From positions 372,001 to 436,000 of the forward strand of contig NZ_CABFWF030000001.1 of NCBI RefSeq assembly GCF_902153245.2: 64,000 nucleotides of DNA, read 5' to 3'. The DNA is from Pseudorhizobium endolithicum (lineage in GTDB: Bacteria > Pseudomonadota > Alphaproteobacteria > Rhizobiales > Rhizobiaceae). The position numbers were made by a program, and so were the translations under genes. Positions 37,981-46,954 of this stretch are shown piece by piece (positions within the stretch are counted from its first letter, which is position 1; the number at the start of each line of letters is the position of its first letter). The notes beneath the pieces are model-generated. The model was not told the origin of the DNA, did not search any database, and was given only the letters and a program-made list of their open reading frames with translations.

Positions 37981-38697
37981 ATGCAGATCATCGCCGGCCT
38001 CGGCAATCCCGGGACGAAATATGCGGGCAATCGCCATAACATCGGCTTCATGGCGGCCGATGCGCTGCAGCGGCGACCGGCCTTCGGGCCGTGGTCGAAG
38101 AAGTTCAGGGCGGAAATCTCCGAAGGCGAGATTGCCGGTGAGAAGGTCCTGCTGATGAAGCCGCAGACCTACATGAACCTCTCGGGCGAAGCCGTCGGCG
38201 AAGCGATGCGTTTCTACAAGCTTGCGCCGAAGGACATACTGGCGATCTATGATGAACTGGATCTCGCTCCCGGCAGGGCTCGCCTCAAGACCGGAGGCGG
38301 CCACGGGGGACACAACGGCGTCAAGTCCCTGGACGCCCATTGCGGAAAGGAATACCGCAGGCTTCGCCTCGGTATCGGCCACCCGGGGGCCAAGGAACTG
38401 GTCCACAATCATGTACTCGGGGATTTCGCCAAGGCCGACCGGGCATGGCTCGAGCCTCTTCTGGATGCGATTGCCGACAATGCCGAAATGCTGGTGCGCG
38501 GCGAGGACTCCCAGTTCCTGAACAAGATCGCCCTGGCCGCCGGTGAAAAGTCCGCTCCCCCACCCGCCACGCCTGCTCCGCGGAAGGCAACGAGCCAGTC
38601 GCACATCCATCAGGCGCGAAGCGGCAAGCTTGCCCTCCCGGCCACCGGACCGATGGCGGACATGCTGAAGAAGATGTTCGGCGGCAAGGGAGACTAG
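37981..38697 (+). CDS. pth: peptidyl-tRNA hydrolase
   Basis: A 238-residue enzyme with [19 protein letters not shown] (catalytic His19), [14 protein letters not shown], the catalytic Asp in [10 protein letters not shown], and [12 protein letters not shown]. It releases peptides from stalled peptidyl-tRNA. The C-terminal Pro/Ala-rich tail (about residues 190-238) is a usual rhizobial extension. ATG 37981 gives the family start; the upstream frame from 37945 has no support. Confidence 0.96.
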   Translation: MQIIAGLGNPGTKYAGNRHNIGFMAADALQRRPAFGPWSKKFRAEISEGEIAGEKVLLMKPQTYMNLSGEAVGEAMRFYKLAPKDILAIYDELDLAPGRARLKTGGGHGGHNGVKSLDAHCGKEYRRLRLGIGHPGAKELVHNHVLGDFAKADRAWLEPLLDAIADNAEMLVRGEDSQFLNKIALAAGEKSAPPPATPAPRKATSQSHIHQARSGKLALPATGPMADMLKKMFGGKGD

Positions 38698-38751
38698 GCC
38701 GGAACCATTGGGCGCAACCGGCTTTTCCCTTGAACAAGGAGACGCCGCCAG

Positions 38752-39675
38752 ATGCTCGACCTCGCCGTTCTGCCCCTGCCTCGCCCGGTTCACGACCGGC
38801 TGGATAGCGTCGCGGAGGGCTTCCTGGCCGACGCCGGCATCCGCTTCGACTTCACCTCCCCGCCGGGCGAACCCGCCCTGGTGCCTCCCGATTCCGTTTC
38901 ATGGCGCATCTTCAAGAACCAGGTCGCTTTGTTCATCGGCGGGGTCGCAGCCGTCCTGCTCGAACTGGGCGAGCCGAAGGTCAGGGACGGCGTCTGGCAT
39001 CATACGACATTCCGAACCGAGCCGTTGAAGCGCCTCCAGCGCACCGGCTTGGCCGCCATGGTGACGGTCTATGGCGCGCGAAGCCGTGCCGAGCAGATGA
39101 TCGGCGGCGTCGTGCGAGCCCATGACCGCGTCACGGGCATCACGTCGGAGGGTGAGCCATATCATGCCAACGACCCCGTTCTCCTGGACTGGGTCCAGGC
39201 GACCGCCGGTTTCGGCTTCATGGAGGCCTATCACAGCTACGTCCGCCCCTTGTCGCCGATGGAACGGGAATCGCTCTTCGCTGAAGCTGTCCCGGCCGCT
39301 CGCCTGTATGGCGCCACCGGAGCCCCCTCCTCCGAGGCGGAATGGAACCGGCTGCTGGAGAGCATGCGGGAGCGCCTGGCCCCCTCCCCCGTCATCTTCG
39401 AGTTTCTCGACATCATGAAGCGGGTCGACGCGCTGCCGCGGGTCGCCAATCCGGTGCAGGTGGCTTTGGTGAAGGCGGCCGTGGAGCTTCTCCCTCCGTG
39501 GGTTGCGGCGCGGCTGGGAATCGGGACCGAATACCGTCTCTCCACCCGCGAGCGGATCGTCGTCGGTCTTGCGGCAAAGGCAGCCGACAAGCTTCTGCTC
39601 AGGTCGTCGCCGCCGGTACAGGCCTGCCGGCGCCTCGGGCTGCCGGACGATTATCTGTACCGCCGATCCCGCTGA
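38752..39675 (+). CDS. DUF2236 (MpaB-like oxygenase) family protein
   Basis: A 307-residue protein with the DUF2236 pattern: SVSWRIFKNQVALFIGGVAAVLLELGEPKV, HTTFRTEPLKRLQRTG and the His-rich helices AHDRVTGITSEGEPYHAND and EAYHSYVRP. The family includes MpaB, the heme-dependent latex-cleaving relative Lcp and ER/MpaB'. The heme-type His residues look present, but the substrate is unknown. It is 54 bases after pth and convergent with clpS. Confidence 0.8.
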   Translation: MLDLAVLPLPRPVHDRLDSVAEGFLADAGIRFDFTSPPGEPALVPPDSVSWRIFKNQVALFIGGVAAVLLELGEPKVRDGVWHHTTFRTEPLKRLQRTGLAAMVTVYGARSRAEQMIGGVVRAHDRVTGITSEGEPYHANDPVLLDWVQATAGFGFMEAYHSYVRPLSPMERESLFAEAVPAARLYGATGAPSSEAEWNRLLESMRERLAPSPVIFEFLDIMKRVDALPRVANPVQVALVKAAVELLPPWVAARLGIGTEYRLSTRERIVVGLAAKAADKLLLRSSPPVQACRRLGLPDDYLYRRSR

Positions 39676-39990
39676 TCACTCCTCGGGTTCGGTCGTGAAC
39701 ATCAATGGATACCCGGCCTCCTTCGCCAGATCCACGGCCTCCTTTGCCCTGGTCTCGGCAATGTCCTTGGCGCAAACCACCACGACGGCGGCTCCCATCC
39801 GGTGTGCCGTCAGCATGACCCGGTAGCCCGTCTCTTCGCCCATGCGGAAGACGGCCTTGAGCACCATCACCACGAACTCCCGCGGCATATAGTCGTCGTT
39901 GACGAGAATGACCTTGTAGAGCTTGGGCCGCTCCACCTTCGGCTTCGTCACCGTTTTCGGCAGGAGGATCGTGTCGTCCTTCGTCGGCAT
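39676..39990 (-). CDS. clpS: ATP-dependent Clp protease adaptor, ClpS2-like
   Basis: A 104-residue ClpS fold: YKVILVNDDYMPREFVVMVL, the His in LTAHRMGAAVVVV and KDIAETRAKEAVDLAKEAG. It delivers N-degron substrates to ClpAP. The position equivalent to E. coli Met40 is Arg and Thr38 is Met. clpA is not adjacent, so this is probably the second, ClpS2-type, adaptor of alphaproteobacteria. ATG 39990 is the best start; the ribosome site is weak. Confidence 0.88.
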   Translation of the reverse strand: MPTKDDTILLPKTVTKPKVERPKLYKVILVNDDYMPREFVVMVLKAVFRMGEETGYRVMLTAHRMGAAVVVVCAKDIAETRAKEAVDLAKEAGYPLMFTTEPEE

Positions 39991-40141
39991 CCGCGACTCG
40001 CGATGACGTCTCTTGATGGAGCAAAATATCGCATTCCCGAGGCAGGCGATCAAGCCGCCGCCGGACTACGACCCTTGACCCCTGGGGCCGTTTATCCCAT
40101 AGCCAAGCCAAAGATCGTTCCAGCAACAGGTATATCTACCG

Positions 40142-41245
40142 ATGGGTTTCAAGTGCGGCATCGTGGGCCTGCCGAATGTCGGCAAGTCGACGCTCTTCAA
40201 TGCTCTGACCAAGACGGCTGCGGCGCAGGCGGCCAACTATCCCTTCTGCACCATCGAGCCGAATACCGGGGAAGTGGCCGTGCCGGATCCGCGCATGCAG
40301 CAGCTTGCGGCCATTGCCGGATCGAAGGAGATCATCCCGACCCGCATCTCCTTCGTCGACATCGCCGGCCTGGTGCGCGGCGCCTCCAAGGGTGAAGGCC
40401 TCGGCAACAAGTTCCTCGCCAACATCCGCGAGGTCGATGCGATCGTTCATGTGCTGCGCTGCTTCGAGGACACCGACATCACCCATGTCGAAGGCCGTAT
40501 CAATCCCGTCGGTGACGCCGAGACCATCGAGACCGAACTGATGCTGGCCGATCTGGAAAGCCTGGAGCGGCGCGTCGAGCAGACCCGCAAGCGCGCCACC
40601 GGGAAGGACAAGGAAGCGCTGGCGCAACTGCCGGTCATGGAAGCCGTCATCAAGCTGCTTCAGGACGGAAAGCCCGCCCGCCTGCTCCTGAAGAGCTCGA
40701 GCGCGGAAGACATTGCCGTCCTGAAGGGACTGAACCTCCTGACCTCCCACCCGGTCCTCTATGTGTGCAACGTCGCCGAAGCCGACGCCGCCACCGGAAA
40801 CACGCACACTGAAGCCGTCGCAAGGATGGCGGCCGAACAGGGTGCGGAATGCGTGATCATCTCCGCCGCGATCGAGGCGGAGGTCGCACAGCTGCCGGAA
40901 GGCGAAGCAGAGGAATTCCTCTCCGCGCTCGGCCTCGAAGAGGCCGGCCTCGACCGCCTGATCCGCGCCGGCTACCACCTGCTCGACCTCATCACCTACT
41001 TCACCGTAGGCCCGAAGGAGACGCGCGCCTGGACGATCGTCCGCGGCACCAAGGCTCCGCAGGCGGCGGGCGTCATCCATACGGATTTCGAACGCGGCTT
41101 CATCCGCGCCTTCACTATCGGCTATGACGACTATATCGCCTACAAGGGCGAAGTCGGTGCGAAGGAAGCCGGTAAGGGCCGCGACGAAGGCAAGGAATAT
41201 GTCGTCCACGACGGCGACGTCATCCACTTCCGCTTCAACACGTAG
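40142..41245 (+). CDS. ychF: redox-regulated OBG-type ATPase YchF
   Basis: A 367-residue P-loop ATPase with [15 protein letters not shown] (residues 8-22), [10 protein letters not shown], the [21 protein letters not shown] switch region, a helical coiled segment and a C-terminal TGS domain ([17 protein letters not shown]). It hydrolyses ATP and associates with ribosomes and the stress response. It diverges from clpS by 151 bases and is followed after 15 bases by a MaoC-like gene. Confidence 0.97.
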   Translation: MGFKCGIVGLPNVGKSTLFNALTKTAAAQAANYPFCTIEPNTGEVAVPDPRMQQLAAIAGSKEIIPTRISFVDIAGLVRGASKGEGLGNKFLANIREVDAIVHVLRCFEDTDITHVEGRINPVGDAETIETELMLADLESLERRVEQTRKRATGKDKEALAQLPVMEAVIKLLQDGKPARLLLKSSSAEDIAVLKGLNLLTSHPVLYVCNVAEADAATGNTHTEAVARMAAEQGAECVIISAAIEAEVAQLPEGEAEEFLSALGLEEAGLDRLIRAGYHLLDLITYFTVGPKETRAWTIVRGTKAPQAAGVIHTDFERGFIRAFTIGYDDYIAYKGEVGAKEAGKGRDEGKEYVVHDGDVIHFRFNT

Positions 41246-41260
41246 CCTTTCGGCGAGGCG

Positions 41261-41731
41261 ATGTCCGCTATTCTCTACCACTTCGAGGACTTTACGCCCG
41301 GACGCATCTTTCCCCTGCCGGAGCGACAGGTGAGCGCCGAAGAGATCGTCGCGTTCGCGGCGGAGTTCGATCCGCAGCCGATGCATCTCGACGAGGCGGC
41401 GGGAAAGGCCAGCATCCTCGGCGGCCTCTCCGCCTCCGGCTGGCATACGGGCAGCATGTTCATGCGCATGATGTATGACGGGTGGCTCTCCCGCTCCTCC
41501 TCCGAAGGGTCTCCCGGCATCGAATTGATGGAGTGGAAGAAACCGGTGTTGGCCGGCGATACGCTTTCCGGGCGCTCGACGGTGGTGGCGAGCCGCGTGC
41601 TGCGCTCGCGGCCGGGCATCGGCCTCGTCACCTTCCTTCACGAGGTTGAAAGCCAGCGGCGCGAGGTCGTGATGAAGGGCGAAAACCCGATCATGATGCG
41701 CCTTCGTTCTCCGGACGGAGTACCGGCATGA
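41261..41731 (+). CDS. MaoC-like dehydratase domain protein (first of pair)
   Basis: A 156-residue hot-dog-fold protein with the MaoC pattern FAAEFDPQPMHLDEAAG (the catalytic Asp/His segment) and GGLSASGWHTGSMFMRMMYDGW. It resembles R-specific enoyl-CoA hydratases. GGCGAGG precedes the ATG. Its last codons overlap the next gene (GCATGAGG), another MaoC domain, so the pair likely makes a heterodimer. Confidence 0.85.
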   Translation: MSAILYHFEDFTPGRIFPLPERQVSAEEIVAFAAEFDPQPMHLDEAAGKASILGGLSASGWHTGSMFMRMMYDGWLSRSSSEGSPGIELMEWKKPVLAGDTLSGRSTVVASRVLRSRPGIGLVTFLHEVESQRREVVMKGENPIMMRLRSPDGVPA

Positions 41732-42195
41732 GGCTGATCGAACTGTCGCCGCCCGGCAAGAAGGTCACCACCGGAACCCTGCTCTTCACGGCCGAGGACA
41801 TCATTCGCTTTGCCCGCCAGTATGACCCGCAGCCCTTCCACACCGATCCGGAGGCGGCAAGGCATTACGTCTTCGGCGCTCTCTGCGCCTCCGGCTGGCA
41901 CACCTGCGCCGGCTGGATGAAGTGCTACGTCGCCTACTGGAGTGCCGAGGTGTCGAGGCTGGAGAGCGAGGGCCTGGTCGCGCCGAAGCTCGGCCCTTCG
42001 GCCGGCTTCAAGAAGCTGCAATGGCTGAAGCCCGTCTATTCCGGCGACAGCATAACCTATTCGGTCGAGGTGGTGGACAGCCGCCCGCTCATGTCGCGTC
42101 CCGGCACCTGGATCAACTTCACGACGAACGACGGCGTGAACCAGCACGGCGAGGTCGTGATGCGTTACGACGGCACCGTGCTGGAATTTGAGTAG
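41728..42195 (+). CDS. MaoC-like dehydratase domain protein (second of pair)
   Basis: A 155-residue hot-dog-fold protein with FARQYDPQPFHTDPEAA and GALCASGWHTCAGWMKCYV, the hydratase 2 signature. It is similar to its upstream neighbour but not a recent copy. The four-base overlap (ATGA) with the first gene implies coupled translation. The substrate is not shown; ychF-maoC-maoC order is common in rhizobia. Confidence 0.86.
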   Translation: MRLIELSPPGKKVTTGTLLFTAEDIIRFARQYDPQPFHTDPEAARHYVFGALCASGWHTCAGWMKCYVAYWSAEVSRLESEGLVAPKLGPSAGFKKLQWLKPVYSGDSITYSVEVVDSRPLMSRPGTWINFTTNDGVNQHGEVVMRYDGTVLEFE

Positions 42196-42218
42196 GGCGC
42201 CGGAGGCTGTGTGAGGGC

Positions 42219-42758
42219 CTAGTGTCCCTCGAACTCCATCAGCGTGCGCACTTCGACCCCGAGTGCCTCGAGTTTCCTGCGTCCGCCCAGATCCGGCAGA
42301 TCGATCACGAAGCAGGCGGAGACAATCTCCGCCCCCTGCTGGCGCAGCAGTTTGACCGCCCCTTCCGCCGTCCCGCCGGTGGCGATCAGGTCGTCCGTCA
42401 GGATGACCTTCTCGCCCGGCTTGACGGCATCCACATGCATCTCCATCTCGTCGACGCCATATTCCAGGCTGTAGGCGATCCGTACCGTCTCGTGCGGTAG
42501 CTTTCCCTTCTTGCGGATCGGAATGAAACCGGCCGAGAGCTGGTGCGCCAACGCCCCTCCCAGGATGAAGCCGCGCGCCTCTATACCGGCGATCTTGTCC
42601 ACCCCCAGCCCCGTATATGGCCGCACAAGCTCGTCCACCGCCTGGCGAAAGGCAACCGCGTCGCCAAGCAGGGTGGTGATATCCCGGAAGATGATGCCGG
42701 GCTTCGGATAATCCACGATCGAGCGGACGGAAGCGGCGAGGTCGATGGACTTTGTCAT
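42219..42758 (-). CDS. apt: adenine phosphoribosyltransferase
   Basis: A 179-residue enzyme: [35 protein letters not shown], the flexible loop [21 protein letters not shown] and the PRPP motif [18 protein letters not shown]. It salvages adenine to AMP using PRPP, linking to prs in this window. ATG 42758 is the conserved start. It follows petC after a terminator-like hairpin. Confidence 0.95.
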   Translation of the reverse strand: MTKSIDLAASVRSIVDYPKPGIIFRDITTLLGDAVAFRQAVDELVRPYTGLGVDKIAGIEARGFILGGALAHQLSAGFIPIRKKGKLPHETVRIAYSLEYGVDEMEMHVDAVKPGEKVILTDDLIATGGTAEGAVKLLRQQGAEIVSACFVIDLPDLGGRRKLEALGVEVRTLMEFEGH

Positions 42759-42824
42759 GGGGATCCGGTGCTTTGGATTTTGAATTCGGCAGAACTTACC
42801 AAGGAGGACGTATCGTCCCAACTA

Positions 42825-42850
42825 AAAAGGCGGCCCGAAAGCCGCCTTTT
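42825..42850. terminator. bidirectional terminator after petC
   Basis: AAAAGGCGGC (42825-42834) and GCCGCCTTTT (42841-42850) form a 10-bp stem with a six-base loop. On the minus strand it is followed by CTTTTTAG, 24 bases after the petC stop. It probably ends the petABC mRNA before apt. Confidence 0.85.
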
Positions 42851-42874
42851 CCTGTTCGTTATCGAGGACCTGCC

Positions 42875-43753
42875 TCAGTGTTCCTTGCTCGCATAGACCG
42901 ACTTCTTGGTCAGGTAGATGAGCCCGGTGAAGATCAGCAGGAAGACCATGACCATGAACCCAGTCCGCTTCCGGTCCTCGAGATGCGGCTCGGCGGCCCA
43001 CATCAGGAAGGCGGAAACGTCCTTGGAATACTGGTCCAGCGTCTCCGGAGAACCGTCGTCATAGGTGACCTGCCCGTCCGAGAGCGGCGGGGCCATCGCC
43101 AGCGAGGCGGAGGCGATGAAGTACGGGTTGTAGTAGGTTCCTTCCGGCACCTCGACACCTTCCGGCGGCTCCTGGTAGCCCGTCAGCAGCGAATAAATAT
43201 AGTCAGGGCCGCCTTCCTGGTACTGCGTGAACATGTCGAACACAAACTGCGGAAAGCCGCGGGTCACGCCGCGCGCCTTGGCGATCAGCGAGAAGTCCGG
43301 CGGAGCCGCGCCGTTGTTGGAGGCGGCCGCCGCCTGGGCGTTCGGGAACGGCGACGGGAAGTAATCCGACGGAACCGCGGTCCGCTCGAACATGTCGCCA
43401 TCGTCGTTCGGGCCGTCCGTCACCTGGTAGTTGGCGGCAAAGGCCTTCACCTGCTCCTCGGAATAGCCAAGGTCCTCAAGGGTGCGGAAGGAGACCAGCG
43501 ACATCGAATGGCAGGCGGCGCAGACTTCCGTGTAGACCTTCAGGCCGCGCTGCAACTGTCCCTTGTCATAGTGACCGAACGGTCCGGCGAAGCTCCAGTC
43601 CACTTCCCGCGGCTTGTTGATCGGATAGTGCGGCGTCGCCCCTTCTGCATGGGCGTCGCCCTCAGCCGCGTGATCGTCCTGCGCCAGGGCGGCAGTGAAG
43701 CCGAGACCCGCCACGAAGGCCAGCGAAAGGAGGCTTGTAACAAGCTTTCTCAT
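42875..43753 (-). CDS. petC: cytochrome c1
   Basis: A 292-residue exported cytochrome. Signal peptide ends near AALAQ (residue 25), heme motif CAACH at residues 78-82, axial Met region LAMAPPLSDG, and a C-terminal membrane anchor (GFMVMVFLLIFTGLIYLTKKSVYA). It carries electrons from the Rieske centre to cytochrome c. ATG 43753 has GAGGGAA nine bases upstream. Last gene of petABC. Confidence 0.96.
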   Translation of the reverse strand: MRKLVTSLLSLAFVAGLGFTAALAQDDHAAEGDAHAEGATPHYPINKPREVDWSFAGPFGHYDKGQLQRGLKVYTEVCAACHSMSLVSFRTLEDLGYSEEQVKAFAANYQVTDGPNDDGDMFERTAVPSDYFPSPFPNAQAAAASNNGAAPPDFSLIAKARGVTRGFPQFVFDMFTQYQEGGPDYIYSLLTGYQEPPEGVEVPEGTYYNPYFIASASLAMAPPLSDGQVTYDDGSPETLDQYSKDVSAFLMWAAEPHLEDRKRTGFMVMVFLLIFTGLIYLTKKSVYASKEH

Positions 43754-43778
43754 AGTTCTTATTCCCTCTCGGTCTCGG

Positions 43779-45071
43779 CTATCGGACGCTCGCTTCGGCG
43801 GGCGGCAGCTTTTCCATGTCGGACTTGTTCTTCTTCGCCAGCACGGCCTCGGTGATCGAGTTCGGAATGCGCCGGGGCGTTTCGAACAGGCCGAGAAGCG
43901 GCATGATGACGAGGAAGAAGCCGAAGTAGTAGAGCGTGCCGAGCTGCGACAGGATGACGTAGATGCCTTCCGCCGGCATTGCACCGAGCCAGCCCAGCAT
44001 GATCGCGTTGGCCACGAAGATCCAGAAGAACAGCTTGTACCAGGGACGGTAGACGGCCGAGCGGACCTTGGACGTGTCGAGCCAGGGCAGGAAGAACAGC
44101 ACGATGATCGAGCCGAACATCACCAGCACGCCGCCGAGCTTGGAGTCGATCGGGCCGATGTTGAAGGTGATGGCGCGCAGCATCGCGTAGAACGGCAGGT
44201 AGTACCACTCCGGAACGATGTGAGCCGGGGTCTTCAGGGCGTCGGCCGGGATGTAGTTGTCCGGGTGCCCGAGGTAGTTCGGCATGTAGAAGATGAACCA
44301 GGCGTAGACGATCAGGAAGACCGACACGCCGAGCGCATCCTTCAGCGTCGCATAGGGCGTGAAGGCGACGGTGTCCGTCTTCGTCTTCACCTCGACGCCG
44401 GTCGGGTTCGTCTGACCCGTGACGTGCAGCGCCCAGATGTGCAGCACGACGACGCCGGCGATCATAAACGGCAGCAGGTAGTGCAGCGAGAAGAAGCGGT
44501 TCAGCGTCGGCTGATCGACGGCGAAGCCGCCGAGCAGGAACTGCTGGATCCACTCGCCGACCAGCGGGAAGGCGGAGAAGAAGCCGGTGATGACGGTCGC
44601 ACCCCAGAAGGACATCTGCCCCCAGGGCAGGACGTAGCCCATGAAGCCCGTTGCCATCATCAGCAGGTAGATGACCACGCCGAGGATCCACAGGATCTCA
44701 CGCGGCGCCTTGTAGGAGCCGTAGTAGAGACCGCGGGCGATATGCAGGTAGACGGCGATGAAGAAGAACGACGCGCCGTTGGCGTGCATGTAGCGCAGCA
44801 GCCAACCGTGGTTGACGTCGCGCATGATCTTCTCGACGGAGTTGAAGGCGACGGTCGTCTCGGCCGCGTAGTGCATGGCGAGAACCACGCCCGTCAGGAT
44901 CTGCACGATCAGCATCACCGACAGCATGGCGCCGAAGGTATAGGCATAGTTCAGATTGCGGGGAACGGGATAGGAGACGAAGCTGTCGTGGATCATGCGC
45001 GGCAGCGGGAGCCGCGAGTCGATCCATTTCTCGATGCCGGAGGCCGGCTGGTATGTGGAATGACCGCTCAT
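43779..45071 (-). CDS. petB: cytochrome b of the bc1 complex
   Basis: A 430-residue membrane protein with eight spans and the four heme-ligand His in two helices ([22 protein letters not shown] and [25 protein letters not shown]). The Qo site strip [19 protein letters not shown] and [13 protein letters not shown] are intact. The C-terminal tail [18 protein letters not shown] is cytoplasmic. It is 25 bases before petC and 13 bases after petA. Confidence 0.97.
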   Translation of the reverse strand: MSGHSTYQPASGIEKWIDSRLPLPRMIHDSFVSYPVPRNLNYAYTFGAMLSVMLIVQILTGVVLAMHYAAETTVAFNSVEKIMRDVNHGWLLRYMHANGASFFFIAVYLHIARGLYYGSYKAPREILWILGVVIYLLMMATGFMGYVLPWGQMSFWGATVITGFFSAFPLVGEWIQQFLLGGFAVDQPTLNRFFSLHYLLPFMIAGVVVLHIWALHVTGQTNPTGVEVKTKTDTVAFTPYATLKDALGVSVFLIVYAWFIFYMPNYLGHPDNYIPADALKTPAHIVPEWYYLPFYAMLRAITFNIGPIDSKLGGVLVMFGSIIVLFFLPWLDTSKVRSAVYRPWYKLFFWIFVANAIMLGWLGAMPAEGIYVILSQLGTLYYFGFFLVIMPLLGLFETPRRIPNSITEAVLAKKNKSDMEKLPPAEASVR

Positions 45072-45084
45072 TATCTAGAACCCC

Positions 45085-45663
45085 TCACCCGATCTGGATC
45101 ACTGTGTCGGACGTAAACGTGAAAGTCGGCACCGGCAGATTGGTCGGTGCCGGACCCTTCCGGATGCGGCCGGCCGTATCATAGTGCGAACCGTGGCAGG
45201 GACAGAACCATCCGCCGAAATCGCCGGCCTGGCCGAGCGGCACGCAGCCGAGATGCGTGCAGGAGCCGATCATGACGATCCAGTTCTCCTTGCCTTCACC
45301 GGCGGAGCGGGCGAGATCGGTCGCCTCCGCGCTCGCGTCGATGTTGTCGTTGCGGGCGATCGGGTCCTTGAGCTCGTCGAGCGCCACGGCATTGGCCGCT
45401 TCGATTTCCTGCTCGGTCCGGTTGCGGATGAAGACCGGCTTGCCGCGCCACTTGACCGTCAGCGACATGCCCGGCTCGACGCCCGATACGTCGACCTCGA
45501 TCGAGGCCAGCGCCAGAGTCGAGGCGTCCGGCCGCATCTGGTCGATGAAAGGCCAGGCCACTGCCGCCGCTCCGACCGCGCCGGCCATGCCGGTGGTCAG
45601 GTAAAGGAAATCACGGCGAGTGGGCTCGCCCAGTGTTTCGCTGTGTGTCTCGTGCTCGCTCAC
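45085..45663 (-). CDS. petA: ubiquinol-cytochrome c reductase iron-sulfur subunit (Rieske)
   Basis: A 192-residue Rieske protein with a Tat-type N-terminal anchor ([17 protein letters not shown]). The two cluster boxes are CTHLGC (C135, H137, C140) and CPCHGSH (C154, C156, H157). Fe ligands are the first Cys and His of each box, with a disulfide between C140 and C156. The start is GTG 45663, with AAGGATG upstream. First gene of petABC. Confidence 0.97.
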   Translation of the reverse strand: MSEHETHSETLGEPTRRDFLYLTTGMAGAVGAAAVAWPFIDQMRPDASTLALASIEVDVSGVEPGMSLTVKWRGKPVFIRNRTEQEIEAANAVALDELKDPIARNDNIDASAEATDLARSAGEGKENWIVMIGSCTHLGCVPLGQAGDFGGWFCPCHGSHYDTAGRIRKGPAPTNLPVPTFTFTSDTVIQIG

Positions 45664-45733
45664 GGCTCAAACATCCTTCTCACGCAATTCGCGAAAACCG
45701 CATTTGCCCCTCAGCCGGAGAAGTGGAACTGGC

Positions 45734-45762
45734 CTTAATTGGAACACAGATTCCCCCGGCAA
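45734..45762 (-). promoter_or_regulatory. petABC promoter (predicted)
   Basis: On the minus strand TTGCCG (45762-45757), 17 bp, ATTAAG (45739-45734) predicts a start near 45727 and a leader of about 65 nt. This is a sequence match only. Confidence 0.45.
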
Positions 45763-45967
45763 TCCGGCGCGTTCTATGCTTGATCGTGAAATATGTCCAG
45801 CCTTGGCAAGCCGATAGGAGCCAGTTTGTCGCGGCCTTTCCGAACACTCTCAGACACCGTGGCGCCCCCATTGGCCGAGGCTCATTGAGCCGCTCTCCGT
45901 ACCCGCCGCGGCCGTGATTTGCCGGTTAACCGCTGCACTGCCTTTGCATTGCGACGCAGCAACCCGC
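45763..45967. other. intergenic region between petA and the EEP-family gene
   Basis: No gene supported. Several short frames cross it. It should hold the promoter for the 45968 gene; no motif stands out. Confidence 0.45.
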
Positions 45968-46948
45968 ATGGTACAGCCCGACGCGCGGAGGCGACCCTGG
46001 GGATCGGGCTGGATGAGACACCTACTGTCGGTGGCATTATGCGTCATCGTGTCGCTTGTGCTCCTGGGGATCGGCGCCCGCTATGTCAGCGGGTTCTGGC
46101 TCTTTACCACCCTGCACAGCCTGCAACTGCATCTCTCCCTCCTTTGCGCGCTCGCCCTTGTCCTGGCGCTTCTGCTTCACCGCACGAGGCTGCCCGCCGT
46201 GCTTCTGGCGTCATCCCTGGGAATGGCGGGGCACGCGATCTGGATGACGCAGGATCTGGCGCAGGACGACTGGAGAGGCGCAGGTTCTCCCGTCCTCAGG
46301 CTGATGTCCTTCAACATCCTGATGGACAATCTCGAGAACGCGCCGGCGATCCGGGACGCGATCCTCGGATCGGGGGCCGATGTCGTGAACATCATGGAGG
46401 CGGCGCCGCTGAAGCCAGAGCTCCCGGCACTATCGGCGGTCTACCCCTATCGTATCGGCTGCGGCGAGATGACGAAGCACTGCGATCTGATGGTCCTCTC
46501 GAAGACGCCGCTGGAAGCCCGCTCCATCCATTCGCTGAGCACCGTATTCGAAGAGCGCATGATCGTCTCCGCCCTTTCCTGGCAGGGCACGACGATCCAT
46601 CTTGCGGCGATCCACACGACCAAGCCTTATTTCGACAGCTTCCAGACCCATGAACTGGTTCGCGCGGCGCAGGTACTGGAGCGCCTGGAAGGCCCGCTGC
46701 TGGTATCGGGCGATTTCAACGCCTCCAGCCTCGCGCCCAACATCCGCATGTTCCTCCATTGGACCGGCCTGCGGACGGCCCTGTGGGAGCCCGCCACATG
46801 GCCGCAATGGGCCGGCCGGCTGGGCGTGCCAATCGACCATGTCTATGTGCGGCAACCCCTGCGGATAAGGTCGCTGGAACGCCTTTCGTCCTCGTTCGGC
46901 TCCAATCACCATGGCCTGGTAGCCGAGATCGTCCTCGGCGATCGCTGA
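45968..46948 (+). CDS. endonuclease/exonuclease/phosphatase (EEP) family membrane protein
   Basis: About 326 residues. Three hydrophobic stretches (LLSVALCVIVSLVLLGIGAR; LHLSLLCALALVLALLL; AVLLASSLGMAG) precede an EEP domain: LMSFNILMDNLENA, VNIMEAAP, LVSGDFNASSLAPN and the His pair in SFGSNHHGLVAEI. It is likely an inner-membrane protein with its EEP domain outside the membrane. ATG 45968 is chosen; ATG 46013 or upstream GTG 45914 are possible. The substrate (DNA, lipid or phosphate ester) is unknown. Confidence 0.8.
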   Translation: MVQPDARRRPWGSGWMRHLLSVALCVIVSLVLLGIGARYVSGFWLFTTLHSLQLHLSLLCALALVLALLLHRTRLPAVLLASSLGMAGHAIWMTQDLAQDDWRGAGSPVLRLMSFNILMDNLENAPAIRDAILGSGADVVNIMEAAPLKPELPALSAVYPYRIGCGEMTKHCDLMVLSKTPLEARSIHSLSTVFEERMIVSALSWQGTTIHLAAIHTTKPYFDSFQTHELVRAAQVLERLEGPLLVSGDFNASSLAPNIRMFLHWTGLRTALWEPATWPQWAGRLGVPIDHVYVRQPLRIRSLERLSSSFGSNHHGLVAEIVLGDR

Positions 46949-46954
46949 AGGAGG

